A model generated the notes under the pieces. The model did no database searches. It was not told the DNA's origin and saw nothing but the letters and a program-made list of their open reading frames with translations. This document shows positions 27,631 through 35,677 of a stretch of 64,000 nucleotides of DNA, piece after piece. Both the position numbers and the translations under genes were made by a program. This stretch comes from Pseudonocardia phyllosphaerae (GTDB lineage: Bacteria > Actinomycetota > Actinomycetes > Mycobacteriales > Pseudonocardiaceae): assembly GCF_046546475.1 (NCBI RefSeq), contig NZ_JBKGXS010000004.1, positions 62,001 to 126,000 of the forward strand, in the 5' to 3' direction. The stretch's first letter is position 1. Each line of letters starts with the position of its first letter.

Positions 27631-27664
27631 ATGCTACCGGGCCGTTCTACCCCGGGTAGAACGG
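27631..27664 (-). promoter_or_regulatory. BlaI promoter with a 23-bp palindromic operator
   Basis: CCGTTCTACCC-c-GGGTAGAACGG (27642-27664) is an exact inverted repeat with 11-bp arms. It lies just upstream of TAGCAT (27631-27636), the probable -10, and so covers the spacer and -35. The TTCTAC/GTAGAA arms resemble the TAC/GTA-type dyads bound by BlaI-family repressors. Confidence 0.7.
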
Positions 27665-27745
27665 GGAATGCGGCCTGCATCACACCGGGGCGGGACTCGG
27701 CGGTCCCGGGCTCAGCGGCCCCGGAACTTCAGCGATCCCGGAACT

Positions 27746-28486
27746 TCAGCGACCCCGGAACTGCGGAGTGCGCTTCTCCGCCCGGGCGGTGCGGCCCTCG
27801 GCGATGTCCTCGGCCTGCCAGCAGGCCTCGAACTCCGCCCCCAGGCTCGCGAGCGCCTCCACCCCGGTGGTGCCGTCACGGCCGAACGCGTTCGCGGCGC
27901 GCTTGTTGTAGGCCAGGGTCAGCGGCGCCATCGTCGCGACGTCCGCGGCGAGGGCCTCGGCGGCCGCCCGGTCCCCGGAGACGTCGGCGAGCCCGCGGGC
28001 CAGGGCGCTGCCGGCGTCGACGGTGCCGCAGGCCAGCAGCAGGTGCCGCGCGGTCGCGCCGCCTGCGATCTGGACGAGCCGCTCGATCGTCCACGGGTCG
28101 ACGGCCAGACCGAGGCGCGCCGTCGGGAGACCGAACACCGCGTCCGGGCCTGCGACGCGCAGGTCGCAGGCCAGTGCGAGCTGCAGGCCGCCGCCGATCG
28201 CGGGCCCGTGCACCGCGGCGATCACCGGCATCGGCAGGTCGGCGATCGCGTGCAGGCCGGCGTAGAGGGCGGTGCGGAAGCCGTCGTCGTAGACCTCGGA
28301 GAAGTCCGCGCCCGCGCTGAACGCGGGCCCCCGGCCTGCGACGAGCACGGCGCGGGCGCCGTCGGCACGCACCTGCGCGGCGGCGTCGACGAGCTCGAGG
28401 CAGGTGGCGGCGTCGAGGGCGTTGCGCCGGTCGGGGCGGTTCAGCTCGATCAGGCCGACGCCGTCGGCGGTCCTCACGGTGATCAC
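27746..28486 (-). CDS. enoyl-CoA hydratase/isomerase family protein
   Basis: A 246-residue crotonase-fold enzyme. GRGPAFSAGADFSEV (oxyanion-hole region), VIAAVHGPAIGGGLQLALACDLRVAG and FGLPTARLGLAVDP are family signatures. The first catalytic Glu of classic hydratases (in GGG-xE) is not in its usual place: the segment reads GGGLQLALACD, and only some isomerase/hydrolase members vary there, so the exact reaction is uncertain. The GTG start at 28486 overlaps the FUSC stop (GTGA), coupling it to the transporter gene. Confidence 0.85.
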   Translation of the reverse strand: MITVRTADGVGLIELNRPDRRNALDAATCLELVDAAAQVRADGARAVLVAGRGPAFSAGADFSEVYDDGFRTALYAGLHAIADLPMPVIAAVHGPAIGGGLQLALACDLRVAGPDAVFGLPTARLGLAVDPWTIERLVQIAGGATARHLLLACGTVDAGSALARGLADVSGDRAAAEALAADVATMAPLTLAYNKRAANAFGRDGTTGVEALASLGAEFEACWQAEDIAEGRTARAEKRTPQFRGR

Positions 28487-30903
28487 CGGCGGAGCGTATC
28501 CCGGGCGGCGACGGCGGCGATCCGCCCGGTCACCGGTTCGTTCCAGTCGCGCCCGCACAGCTCGCGGGCGAGCCCGACGGTGAGCTGGTCGACCCGGCGC
28601 AGCATCCCGGCGACGGCGATGAGCTCGTCGCGGGCGGCGCCGTCGGCCCCGGACGCGGCGGTCTCCACCGCGTCGACGACGGTCTCGGCGGTCTCCACCC
28701 CGTACGCCGACGGGTCGGTGCCCGGCGGGTGCCTGCGTCGCGCGGGGTCGTCCCAGCCGTCGACGAGGATGCGGCGCAGCCCGTCGAGGTTGGCCCGCAC
28801 CTGCTCGACGGCCGGGTCGAGCACCGCGGCGGAGCCGGGCAGCGGCGCGGCGGCCGCCTGCGACGCGAGCATCCGCAGGTAGTGGTCCAGCGCCCCCAGC
28901 ACCCGGGTCGTGTGGTGCACGCCGCGGCGCAGCGGACGCCGGATGACCGGATGCTCCAGCGGCCGCGCCCGCGCCCGCACGACGGCCAGCTCGGCGTCGG
29001 CGGCCCGCGCGCACTCCATCGGGTCGGTCCCCGGGCGGCCGAGCAGCCGCTGCGCCGAGCAGGTCAGCGAGGTGCCGAAGGCGCCGAGGACGTCGCTGAG
29101 CGCGTCGGCGAACGCGGTGCGCGAGCGGGTCGGCAGGACCAGGAACGCGGCCAGCATCCCCATCGCAGCGCCGGCGGCGGTCTCCTCCACCCGCAGCAGC
29201 AGCACGTGCAGGCTGAACTGGCCGATCACGCCGTAGAGCAGGGCGAGCACGGCGGTCAGCCAGAACGCCATCATCGCCTCGGAGATCCGCACCAGGTACA
29301 GCGCGAGGAACACGCAGGCGAACAGCAGGACCAGCGACACGATCTCGTCACCGCCCGCGGCGAGCGCGAGCACCATGCCGGCGACGACGCCGCCCGCGGT
29401 CCCCACCGCGCGGGCCCAGCCGCGGCTGAGCACGTCGCCGCGGCTGGTGGTCCCGGCGAACACGATGAATGCCGCGATCACCGCCCAGTACCAGCGCGCC
29501 GGTGAGATCATCTCGCCGACGACGATCGCCAGGCTGGTCGCGACACCGACCTGCAGCGCCTGGCGGGTGTACTGGCCCAGCCCGGGGCCGGGCGCGGCCG
29601 GTTCCGGCTCCGGGACGGGGGCGGCGTGTGTGGGCCCGTCCGGCGACGGCGTCGCGGGCGGGGCGGGGATCTGCGCGTCCGGGTTCCGGGTGGCCGAGTC
29701 CGACGCGGCCGGCGTCTGCCCGGCGGGGGTGTGCACCCGGTGCCGGCCGGACCACTCGTGACGGCCCTGCGCCTGCCCGGCGCGCCGCCGCGCCGCGCCC
29801 TCCTGCTCGACAGTGCCCTGCGCGGCGTCGGCGAGGCGGGTCACGGCGAGCGCGATCCGCTGCTCGCGGGCGGCCGGGTGGCTGTGCACCGGGCGGCCGG
29901 CGATCGGGGCGACGGCGGCCCGCGCGGACTCCAGCAGCGCCGTGACCAGCGGGCGTGCGGTGCCGACGGCGGTGGCCGCGGCCAGCGACCGGACGGCCTC
30001 GGCCAGGGCGCTGCGGTCCCCGCGCGGCAGGTCGTCGTGCTGCTCGGCGGAGCGGAGCACGACCAGGGCGAGCTGTTCGGCGGCCAGCTCGGCGTCGACG
30101 ATCCACTGCCGCAGGCCCGCGGTGCCGCCGGGCACCCCGGCGGTGTCGGACAGCGCGCCGGGCAGAACCCCGGTGCGCCGGTGCGCGGGGTCGCCGCCGG
30201 AGTCGTCGAGCCGGTCGGCGACCAGCAGCGAGGTCTCGTTGAGCCGGGTGAGCCGGTGCAGCAGCGCGTCCGGGTCGGGGTCGCGGCCGGACTCCAGCGC
30301 CTCCAGCACGGCCAGGGTCAGGGCGTGCAGCCGGGCCTCGAACGCGCGGGTCAGCTCGTCGAGCACCTTCGGGGCGTGCCGGACGAACAGCACGCAGCGC
30401 AGCAGATAGGTGCTGCCGATCCCGACGACGACGCCGACCAGCAGCCACGGCAGGTCCGGGAGCCCGAGGTGCAGGAACTGGACGAAGAAGAACGGCACGA
30501 ACATCGCCATGCCGACCGCGACACCGCGCGGCCCGTACCGGCGGACCGCGACCGCGACCATCATGACCAGCACGAACACGACGTCGGCCAGGTAGCCGCG
30601 GTCGGTGAGCAGCGCCGACAGCGTCGCGGCACCAGCGGCCGGGAGCACCAGCAGCGCGGTGGTGACCCGGCGGCGGGCGAGGTCGGGCTCGTCGACGGAG
30701 ATGTTGACGAACATCGCCAGGATCACTGCGAACATCACGACGCCGACCGACTGCCCGCCGACGATCCGCACGACGGTCATGACGGCCGCGGCGAGGATCA
30801 TCGCCGCCGTCGCAACCGATGCGAGATGCAACCGGGTGCGGCCCGGATCCGTCCCCGCCACCCAGGAGCGGGCCTCGGCCCATCCACGCCGCAACGCCCT
30901 CAC
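28483..30903 (-). CDS. FUSC family membrane transporter (aromatic-acid exporter-like)
   Basis: An 806-residue protein with two membrane blocks of about five to six helices each: residues ~25-160 and ~475-600, each followed by a soluble helical region. The second block carries YWAVIAAFIVFAGTTSRGDVLSRGWARAVGTAGG, the FUSC signature. Between them is a Pro/Ala-rich linker (residues ~420-470). Relatives (AaeB, YccS) export aromatic acids or small organics. The start is GTG 30903 just after the terminator of the polyamine genes. It is coupled to the enoyl-CoA hydratase gene, which hints at export of an acyl or aromatic compound. Confidence 0.82.
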   Translation of the reverse strand: MRALRRGWAEARSWVAGTDPGRTRLHLASVATAAMILAAAVMTVVRIVGGQSVGVVMFAVILAMFVNISVDEPDLARRRVTTALLVLPAAGAATLSALLTDRGYLADVVFVLVMMVAVAVRRYGPRGVAVGMAMFVPFFFVQFLHLGLPDLPWLLVGVVVGIGSTYLLRCVLFVRHAPKVLDELTRAFEARLHALTLAVLEALESGRDPDPDALLHRLTRLNETSLLVADRLDDSGGDPAHRRTGVLPGALSDTAGVPGGTAGLRQWIVDAELAAEQLALVVLRSAEQHDDLPRGDRSALAEAVRSLAAATAVGTARPLVTALLESARAAVAPIAGRPVHSHPAAREQRIALAVTRLADAAQGTVEQEGAARRRAGQAQGRHEWSGRHRVHTPAGQTPAASDSATRNPDAQIPAPPATPSPDGPTHAAPVPEPEPAAPGPGLGQYTRQALQVGVATSLAIVVGEMISPARWYWAVIAAFIVFAGTTSRGDVLSRGWARAVGTAGGVVAGMVLALAAGGDEIVSLVLLFACVFLALYLVRISEAMMAFWLTAVLALLYGVIGQFSLHVLLLRVEETAAGAAMGMLAAFLVLPTRSRTAFADALSDVLGAFGTSLTCSAQRLLGRPGTDPMECARAADAELAVVRARARPLEHPVIRRPLRRGVHHTTRVLGALDHYLRMLASQAAAAPLPGSAAVLDPAVEQVRANLDGLRRILVDGWDDPARRRHPPGTDPSAYGVETAETVVDAVETAASGADGAARDELIAVAGMLRRVDQLTVGLARELCGRDWNEPVTGRIAAVAARDTLRR

Positions 30904-30921
30904 CCGGACGAGTCTGGCAGG

Positions 30922-30956
30922 CGCTGCGGGAGCCCCCGGGAGGGGCTCCCGCAGCG
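30922..30956 (-). terminator. strong hairpin terminator after the polyamine genes
   Basis: CGCTGCGGGAGCCCC and GGGGCTCCCGCAGCG form a perfect 15-bp stem with a 5-nt loop, starting 4 bp after the stop of the AdoMetDC fusion gene. It separates that gene from the FUSC gene on the same strand. No T-tract. Confidence 0.75.
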
Positions 30957-30959
30957 TGT

Positions 30960-32276
30960 TCAGCCGGTGATCCTGCGCAGCGACAACGGCGCCACGAGCC
31001 GGTGACGCAGGCTCGTGGCGTCCCACAGCTCGGGCCGTGGGGCGGCCGGGTCGCGCGCCTCCAGCGCGGCCGCGGCGGCCTCCCCCGGGTCGGCGAGCGG
31101 CTCGCGGACCCCGGCGAGGAAGGCCCACTCGTGCTCCTCGCACCCGATGTAGACGCCGCGCCCGCCGGTCGCGCCGAACACCGACGCGAACCGCTGCCAC
31201 GCCGCCTTCAGGGTCGCGTCGCGCCACACCGCGGGGCTGCCTGCCTGGAACACCAGCACGCCGCCGTCGGTGAGCCGGTCGGCGCAGGCCCGGACGAACT
31301 CCTCGTCGTAGAGCCGGTTGATCTGGGCGTCCGGCTCGTCGGGGCGCTCGTCGGGGAGGTCGACGATCACCAGGTCGTAGTGCTCGGTGCTGTCGAGGAC
31401 GAACTGCCTGCCGTCGCCGTAGGTGAGGCGGACCGGGCCGTCGCCGCGCTCGGCGGCGGTCAGCGACTCCGGGGTGTAGCCGTAGGGCAGGTACTCGGCG
31501 CAGATCTTGACGGCCTCGGTGTCGATGTCGACGTGGTCGACCTGCGACGCCCCGGCGGCCACGGCCATCTCCGAGGCGACGCCCTCGGAGGAGCCGACGA
31601 TCAGCACCCGGTCGAGGCTGCGGGCCAGCAGCGCACCCGGCCAGACCAGCGCCTCGTGGTAGGTGAGCTGGGTGTGCTCGGCGGACTGGCGCTCGTCGTC
31701 GCAGAACAGGGTGACGCCCTGCTCGGTGTCGGCGACGACGACGCGCTGGAACCCGGTGTCGGCGACGGTGTGCACGGTGCCGAGCTCCCAGCGCCGGGTC
31801 AGCCCGGGCGAGATCGGCTCGGTGATCGCGTGCGGGGCGCCGCCGCGGTCGACGACCTGCAGCGCGGTGTCGGTGGCACCGACGCGCTCGGCGAGCCCGC
31901 GGACCGCGGCGACCGGGTCGGCCGACGGGCCGCAGGTGAACACGTCGACGTGCATACCGCCGTGCTCGGGCCAGGTGTGGATCGAGGCGTGCGACTCGGC
32001 GAGCACCGCGACGACGGTGGCGCCCTGCGGCTCGAACCGCTCGGTGACGACCTGGCGCACCTGGGCGCCGGCCTCGGTCAGGGCCGTGGCGAGGTCGTCG
32101 CGCAGCCGCTCGACGTCGTCGAGGACCGCGGGCGCGATGCCGCCGAGCTCGGCGAGCACGTGCCGGCCGACCGGGGACGCGGAGCTCGGCAGCGCCGGGG
32201 CGCCCGGCCCGACCGGATGCAGCTCCCCGGTGGGGCTCTCAGCAAGTGGAACGGTGAGCGGAGTGGAGGATGACAC
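30960..32276 (-). CDS. AdoMet decarboxylase - aminopropyltransferase fusion
   Basis: A 438-residue two-domain protein. Residues ~36-145 are a prokaryotic S-adenosylmethionine decarboxylase: GRHVLAELGG, FEPQGATVVAVLAESHASIHTWPE (Glu94/Ser95 is the self-cleavage site that makes the pyruvoyl group) and DVFTCG with Cys115. Residues ~155-435 are a spermidine-synthase fold: QLTYHEALVWPG, VLIVGSSEG, HVDIDTEAVKI, RLTYGDGRQFV and YDLVIVDLPDE. Together they would turn SAM and a diamine into a triamine such as spermidine. The usual GGGDG loop is GSSEG here. It follows the fold-III decarboxylase gene; TAGCGT 8 nt before the GTG suggests it also has its own promoter. Confidence 0.88.
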   Translation of the reverse strand: MSSSTPLTVPLAESPTGELHPVGPGAPALPSSASPVGRHVLAELGGIAPAVLDDVERLRDDLATALTEAGAQVRQVVTERFEPQGATVVAVLAESHASIHTWPEHGGMHVDVFTCGPSADPVAAVRGLAERVGATDTALQVVDRGGAPHAITEPISPGLTRRWELGTVHTVADTGFQRVVVADTEQGVTLFCDDERQSAEHTQLTYHEALVWPGALLARSLDRVLIVGSSEGVASEMAVAAGASQVDHVDIDTEAVKICAEYLPYGYTPESLTAAERGDGPVRLTYGDGRQFVLDSTEHYDLVIVDLPDERPDEPDAQINRLYDEEFVRACADRLTDGGVLVFQAGSPAVWRDATLKAAWQRFASVFGATGGRGVYIGCEEHEWAFLAGVREPLADPGEAAAAALEARDPAAPRPELWDATSLRHRLVAPLSLRRITG

Positions 32277-32284
32277 GTCCGTAC

Positions 32285-32321
32285 ACGCTAAACGCCGTGC
32301 CGCCGGAACGCGCTCCGGCGG
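32285..32321 (-). promoter_or_regulatory. intercistronic hairpin and -10 before the AdoMetDC fusion
   Basis: CCGCCGGA/TCCGGCGG (32300-32321, 6-nt loop) is a perfect hairpin 20 bp after the decarboxylase stop. On the minus strand TAGCGT (32285-32290) follows, 8 nt before the GTG start. Together they read as a partial terminator followed by a leaderless promoter. Confidence 0.45.
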
Positions 32322-32340
32322 ACGGTGGTGATCACCTCCC

Positions 32341-33546
32341 TCAGGTGTCGGTGACCACGACCTCGAGCGGGCCGAACCCGTTGAACCCCACCGAGGCGTA
32401 GCTGGAGGTGTAGGCGCCGGTGCGCAACAGGTCGACGACGTCGCCGGCGGCCAGGTCCAGCGGCAGCGCGACCGGGGTGCGGCGGTAGATCACGTCGTCG
32501 CCGTCGCAGGTGGGGCCGGCGAGCACGCAGGGTCCGTCCGGCCCGGTGCGGCCGGGGGCCCGCACGGGGTAGCCGATCGCCTCGCCCTCGGTCTCGGCGA
32601 GCCCCTGGTAGCGGCCGACGTCGAGGTAGACCCAGCGGCGGTGGTCGATGCCGGGGCGCCGGGACACCCGCAGCACCGTCGCGCGGAGCACCCCGGCGTC
32701 GGCGGCCAGCGCGCGCCCGGGCTCGAGCAGCAGGTCCGCGGCGTCGACGAGCCCGTCGGCGACGCAGCCGTCCATCGCGGAGCCGACGGCGGCGGCGAAC
32801 GCGTCCGGTCCGGTCACCGGGCTGCGGTAGGCCACCGGCCAGCCGCCCCCGAGGTCGATCTCGGGGCGGCGCAGCCCGGCGGCGTGCGCGACCTCGCAGG
32901 CGGTCCGGACGGCGGCGGCGTAGGTCTGCGGGCGGGTCTGCTGGGAGCCGGCGTGGAAGGTGAGCCCGGCCGGGACGAGCCCGGCGTCGCGGACCCGGCC
33001 CAGCAGCCGGACGGCCTCGGCGGGCAGAGCGCCGAACTTGCCGTGGAACGGCGTCGCGGAGCCGGTGTCGTCGACCGAGAGCCGCACCTGGACCCGGGCG
33101 CCGGGCACCTCGGCGGCCAGGGCGTCGACGTCCTCGCCGGAGTCGGTGACGAAGCGGCGCACCCCGAGCGCGGCGGCGGCCGCGGCGGCGCCGGGCCCGC
33201 GGACCGGGTTGCCGTGCTGCAGCAGGGCCGGGTCGGCGCCTGCGGCCAGGCACAGCTCGATCTCGGCGTGTGAGGCGACGTCGAACCCGGCGCCCTCCCC
33301 GGCCAGGGCGCGCAGCACCGCGGGCTCGGGGCAGGCCTTCACGGCGTAGAGCAGGCGGGCCGAGGGGAACGCGGCGCGCAGTGCCCGGTACCGCTCCCGC
33401 ACGACGCCCGGGTCCAGGGCCAGGTACGGCGTCGGCCGGTCCCGTTCCCGTTCCAGCAGGGTTTCGAGACCGGGCGCGACGGGCTCCGGGGCGGGCGCTA
33501 CGGCCGGCGCGACGGGGTCGGCGGAGCGCGGGGAGGTGGGTGCCAC
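32341..33546 (-). CDS. ornithine/lysine decarboxylase-like enzyme (PLP fold III)
   Basis: A 401-residue alanine-racemase-fold decarboxylase that makes the diamine (putrescine or cadaverine). YAVKACPEPAVL contains the PLP lysine Lys70; TFHAGSQQ and GGGWPV bind phosphate; LEPGRALAA is conserved; GPTCDGDD has the catalytic Cys347 of eukaryote-like ornithine decarboxylases, reached from the partner subunit. The first ~25 residues are Pro/Ala-rich. It is 64 bp upstream of the AdoMetDC/aminopropyltransferase fusion, giving a complete diamine-to-triamine route in two genes. Ornithine versus lysine preference cannot be told. Confidence 0.87.
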   Translation of the reverse strand: MAPTSPRSADPVAPAVAPAPEPVAPGLETLLERERDRPTPYLALDPGVVRERYRALRAAFPSARLLYAVKACPEPAVLRALAGEGAGFDVASHAEIELCLAAGADPALLQHGNPVRGPGAAAAAAALGVRRFVTDSGEDVDALAAEVPGARVQVRLSVDDTGSATPFHGKFGALPAEAVRLLGRVRDAGLVPAGLTFHAGSQQTRPQTYAAAVRTACEVAHAAGLRRPEIDLGGGWPVAYRSPVTGPDAFAAAVGSAMDGCVADGLVDAADLLLEPGRALAADAGVLRATVLRVSRRPGIDHRRWVYLDVGRYQGLAETEGEAIGYPVRAPGRTGPDGPCVLAGPTCDGDDVIYRRTPVALPLDLAAGDVVDLLRTGAYTSSYASVGFNGFGPLEVVVTDT

Positions 33547-33611
33547 GTGCGGACATGCTGCCCGATCCCGATCTCCGTACGTGGTCGCGGGCCGGGGTCC
33601 GAAGCCTGGGC

Positions 33612-33617
33612 TACGGT
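33612..33617 (+). promoter_or_regulatory. leaderless -10 element of the PPOX gene
   Basis: TACGGT ends 6 nt before the ATG at 33624; no ribosome site lies between. Confidence 0.5.
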
Positions 33618-33623
33618 CCGGGC

Positions 33624-34130
33624 ATGACCGCCCCGAAGCCGCAGCGCCGCGCCCGGAAGATCGCCATGACCCCCGACGAGGTGACCGCGTTCCTCGGCGA
33701 GGAGCGCACCTGCCGGGTCGCGACGATCTCCGCGGACGGCCCGCACGTGACCCCGCTCTGGTACCTGTGGGACGGGGCTCAGGGCTCCGAGGGTTCGGGC
33801 GGCCCCGAGGGTTCCGGCGGCGGGACGTTGTGGCTGACGTCGTTGTCGCGGTCCCAGCGCTGGACGGACCTGGAGCGCGACCCGCGGGTGGCGGTCGTCG
33901 TCGACGCCGGGCACGACTACACCGAGCTGCGCGGCGTGGAGCTGCGCGGGCGGGTCGAGGTCGTCGGCGAGGTGCCGCGTACCGGGGAGCCGGACCCCGA
34001 GCTGGAGCGCGTCGAGCAGGCCTTCGCCGACCGCTACACCGGCGGGCACGTCGTGATCGACGGCCGGCACGGCTGGCTGCGGCTGCACCCGGAGAAGATC
34101 ACCAGCTGGGACTTCCGCAAGCTGGGCTGA
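33624..34130 (+). CDS. PPOX-class F420/flavin-dependent oxidoreductase
   Basis: A 168-residue split-barrel protein of the pyridoxamine-phosphate-oxidase-like superfamily. FLGEERTCRVATISADGPHVTPLWYLWDG forms the first strands, SLSRSQRWTDLERDPRVAVVVDAG the cofactor-binding segment, and HGWLRLHPEKITSWDFRKLG the end; these are typical of actinobacterial F420-dependent PPOX proteins. A Gly/Ser-rich loop of about 15 residues (EGSGGPEGSGGG) interrupts strand 3 and is unusual. It is divergent from the ornithine-decarboxylase-like gene. Substrate unknown. Confidence 0.82.
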   Translation: MTAPKPQRRARKIAMTPDEVTAFLGEERTCRVATISADGPHVTPLWYLWDGAQGSEGSGGPEGSGGGTLWLTSLSRSQRWTDLERDPRVAVVVDAGHDYTELRGVELRGRVEVVGEVPRTGEPDPELERVEQAFADRYTGGHVVIDGRHGWLRLHPEKITSWDFRKLG

Positions 34131-34534
34131 GCAGGGACACCCTCGGCGAACACCTCACCTACTGAGACATCGCCTACCGGGACAGCACGTACCGGACGAC
34201 GCCGGGGAGCGGCAGTCCCCGTCTCGGAAGTACGTCACCCACTGAAGTACGTCACCCACTGAGGTACCTCACCTGCTGAGGCGGTACCTCACCTGCTGAG
34301 GCACTTCGCCGGAGTCTCCCCGCCTGCGTTCCCCGAGTGACGGCCCGGAGCGGACCCCGACCCGAGATGCCTCACCTGCTGAAGCACTTCGTCAGGGTGC
34401 CCCTCGCCTCGGTGCCCCTGCCCCCGGCACCGGACGCGCCGCGCAGGCCGGCGCGCCCCGGCCGATTCCCCCGCGGCCTGACCCCCGCGGCGCCGACGCC
34501 TCCGGTTCCCCTGCGGCGCCGACGGCTCCGGCGC
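34131..34534. repeat. intergenic cluster of six short palindromic repeat units
   Basis: This 404-bp gap between convergent genes holds no gene. It contains units built on CCTCAcctgcTGAGG: 34153-34170, two exact 17-nt tandem copies (34229-34245 and 34246-34262), two exact 20-nt tandem copies of GGTACCTCACCTGCTGAGGC (34263-34282 and 34283-34302) and a diverged copy at 34366-34391. Each could fold into a small hairpin with a 5-nt loop. A seventh unit lies at 52073. The flanking sequence is ordinary GC-rich DNA. Confidence 0.7.
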
Positions 34535-35677
34535 TCAGGGCCGCCCGGTGACCAGCGGCCAGAGCCCGTCGGCGCCGGCGTCCAGAGCTGTCGCGCCGAC
34601 CCGCTCGGTCCAGTAGGACTCGTTGCCGTCCTCGTCGCGCCAGGCCCAGAGCCGGGTCGTCAGCAGGCGCAGGTCGTGCTCGCGGGTGAACCCGATGGCG
34701 CCGTGCACCTGGTGCGCGATCCGGGCCACCGCCGTCGCGGTTTCGCCGCATCGGGCCTTGGCGGCGGCGACGGCGAACGCGGTCGCGGGGTCGGCGAAAC
34801 CGAGCTGTTCGGCGGTGCGCGCCGCGGTCGCCGACGCCGACGCGGCCGCGGCGACCTCCCCGCCTGCCTCGGCGAGCAGCTGTTGCACGGCCTGGAATCG
34901 TCCGATGGTGCGGCCGAACTGCTGCCGCTCCCCCGCGTAGCCGACCGACCGGGCGAGCGCTCCGCGGGCGGCTCCGGCCAGCAGCAGCGACCGCGCCAGC
35001 GCGGCCCGCAGCACCAGCTCCTCGGCCACCCCGGCCGCCGTGCTGTTCCGCGCCGCCGTGCTCCCGGACGCCGCCGTGCCCCCGGACAACGCCGTGCCCC
35101 CGGACAACACAGCCGTGCCTCCGGACGACACCGTGCCCTCCGCGACTACGGCGTCCGCGGAGACGGTCAACGTGTCCCGCGGCTCCTCGGCCAGGTTCGT
35201 GCCCTCCTCGACCGTCACCGCTCCCGGTGCCACGGCGGCCCCTGCGGGCCCGGCGAGCACCGCCACCCGGTCCCCGTCCAGCACGACGACCGACGCCAGC
35301 GCCCGCCCCCACGGCACCCGCGGCAGCGTCACCGGCGTCTCCGCCGAGTCCCCCGCCGAGTCCCCCGCGGCCCCCGGCACCGGGCCCAGTACGGCCGTCG
35401 ACGGCCCGTCCGGCAGCTCGACGCCGGCGGCCCGGGCCAGCCATCCGGCCAGCAGGTCGGTCTCGGCCAGCGGCAGCCGCGCGGCCCACGCGCCCGCGGT
35501 CTCCAGCAGCACCGCGGCGTCGGAGATCGTCCCGCCGAGGTCCGGGTCGGTGAGCGTCGTGAGACCGGCCTCGCGGCACGCCTTCCAGGCGGCGGCGTCG
35601 AGACCGGACGCGTCCGGGTCGTAGGAGTCCGCGAAGATCGACTCCGCGAGCTCGGCCAGCTCGGCGTTGCGTGCCAT
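34535..35677 (-). CDS. acyl-CoA dehydrogenase family protein (subunit B)
   Basis: A 380-residue acyl-CoA dehydrogenase relative. The C-terminal half is well preserved (SVGYAGERQQFGRTIGRFQAVQQ, CGETATAVARIAHQVHGAIGFTREHDL), but the N-terminal FAD/substrate region is shortened and diverged, as in the second subunit of heteromeric actinobacterial dehydrogenases such as the ChsE/FadE pairs that act on sterol side chains. Mid-protein there is a run of SGGTA(L/V) repeats encoded by an 18-bp tandem repeat. It begins at the ATG that shares one base with the stop of the upstream dehydrogenase (TGATG), so the two are made together. Confidence 0.82.
   Translation of the reverse strand: MARNAELAELAESIFADSYDPDASGLDAAAWKACREAGLTTLTDPDLGGTISDAAVLLETAGAWAARLPLAETDLLAGWLARAAGVELPDGPSTAVLGPVPGAAGDSAGDSAETPVTLPRVPWGRALASVVVLDGDRVAVLAGPAGAAVAPGAVTVEEGTNLAEEPRDTLTVSADAVVAEGTVSSGGTAVLSGGTALSGGTAASGSTAARNSTAAGVAEELVLRAALARSLLLAGAARGALARSVGYAGERQQFGRTIGRFQAVQQLLAEAGGEVAAAASASATAARTAEQLGFADPATAFAVAAAKARCGETATAVARIAHQVHGAIGFTREHDLRLLTTRLWAWRDEDGNESYWTERVGATALDAGADGLWPLVTGRP
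35055..35129 (-). repeat. 18-bp tandem repeat inside the acyl-CoA dehydrogenase gene
   Basis: Four in-frame units (plus-strand form GCCGTGCCCCCGGACAAC, units 2 and 3 identical, units 1 and 4 diverged, 3 extra bases before unit 4). They encode about four SGGTA-type hexapeptides between the beta domain and the C-terminal helices. Reading frame is kept throughout. Confidence 0.75.

Noticed and set aside
28483..31227. FUSC gene starting far upstream at 31227
   Set aside because: The extra 108 codons would overlap the AdoMetDC fusion gene and a strong terminator and look like out-of-frame sequence; GTG 30903 fits.
34141..34400. CRISPR array
   Set aside because: The repeats are short, uneven, mostly without unique spacers, and no cas gene is near.
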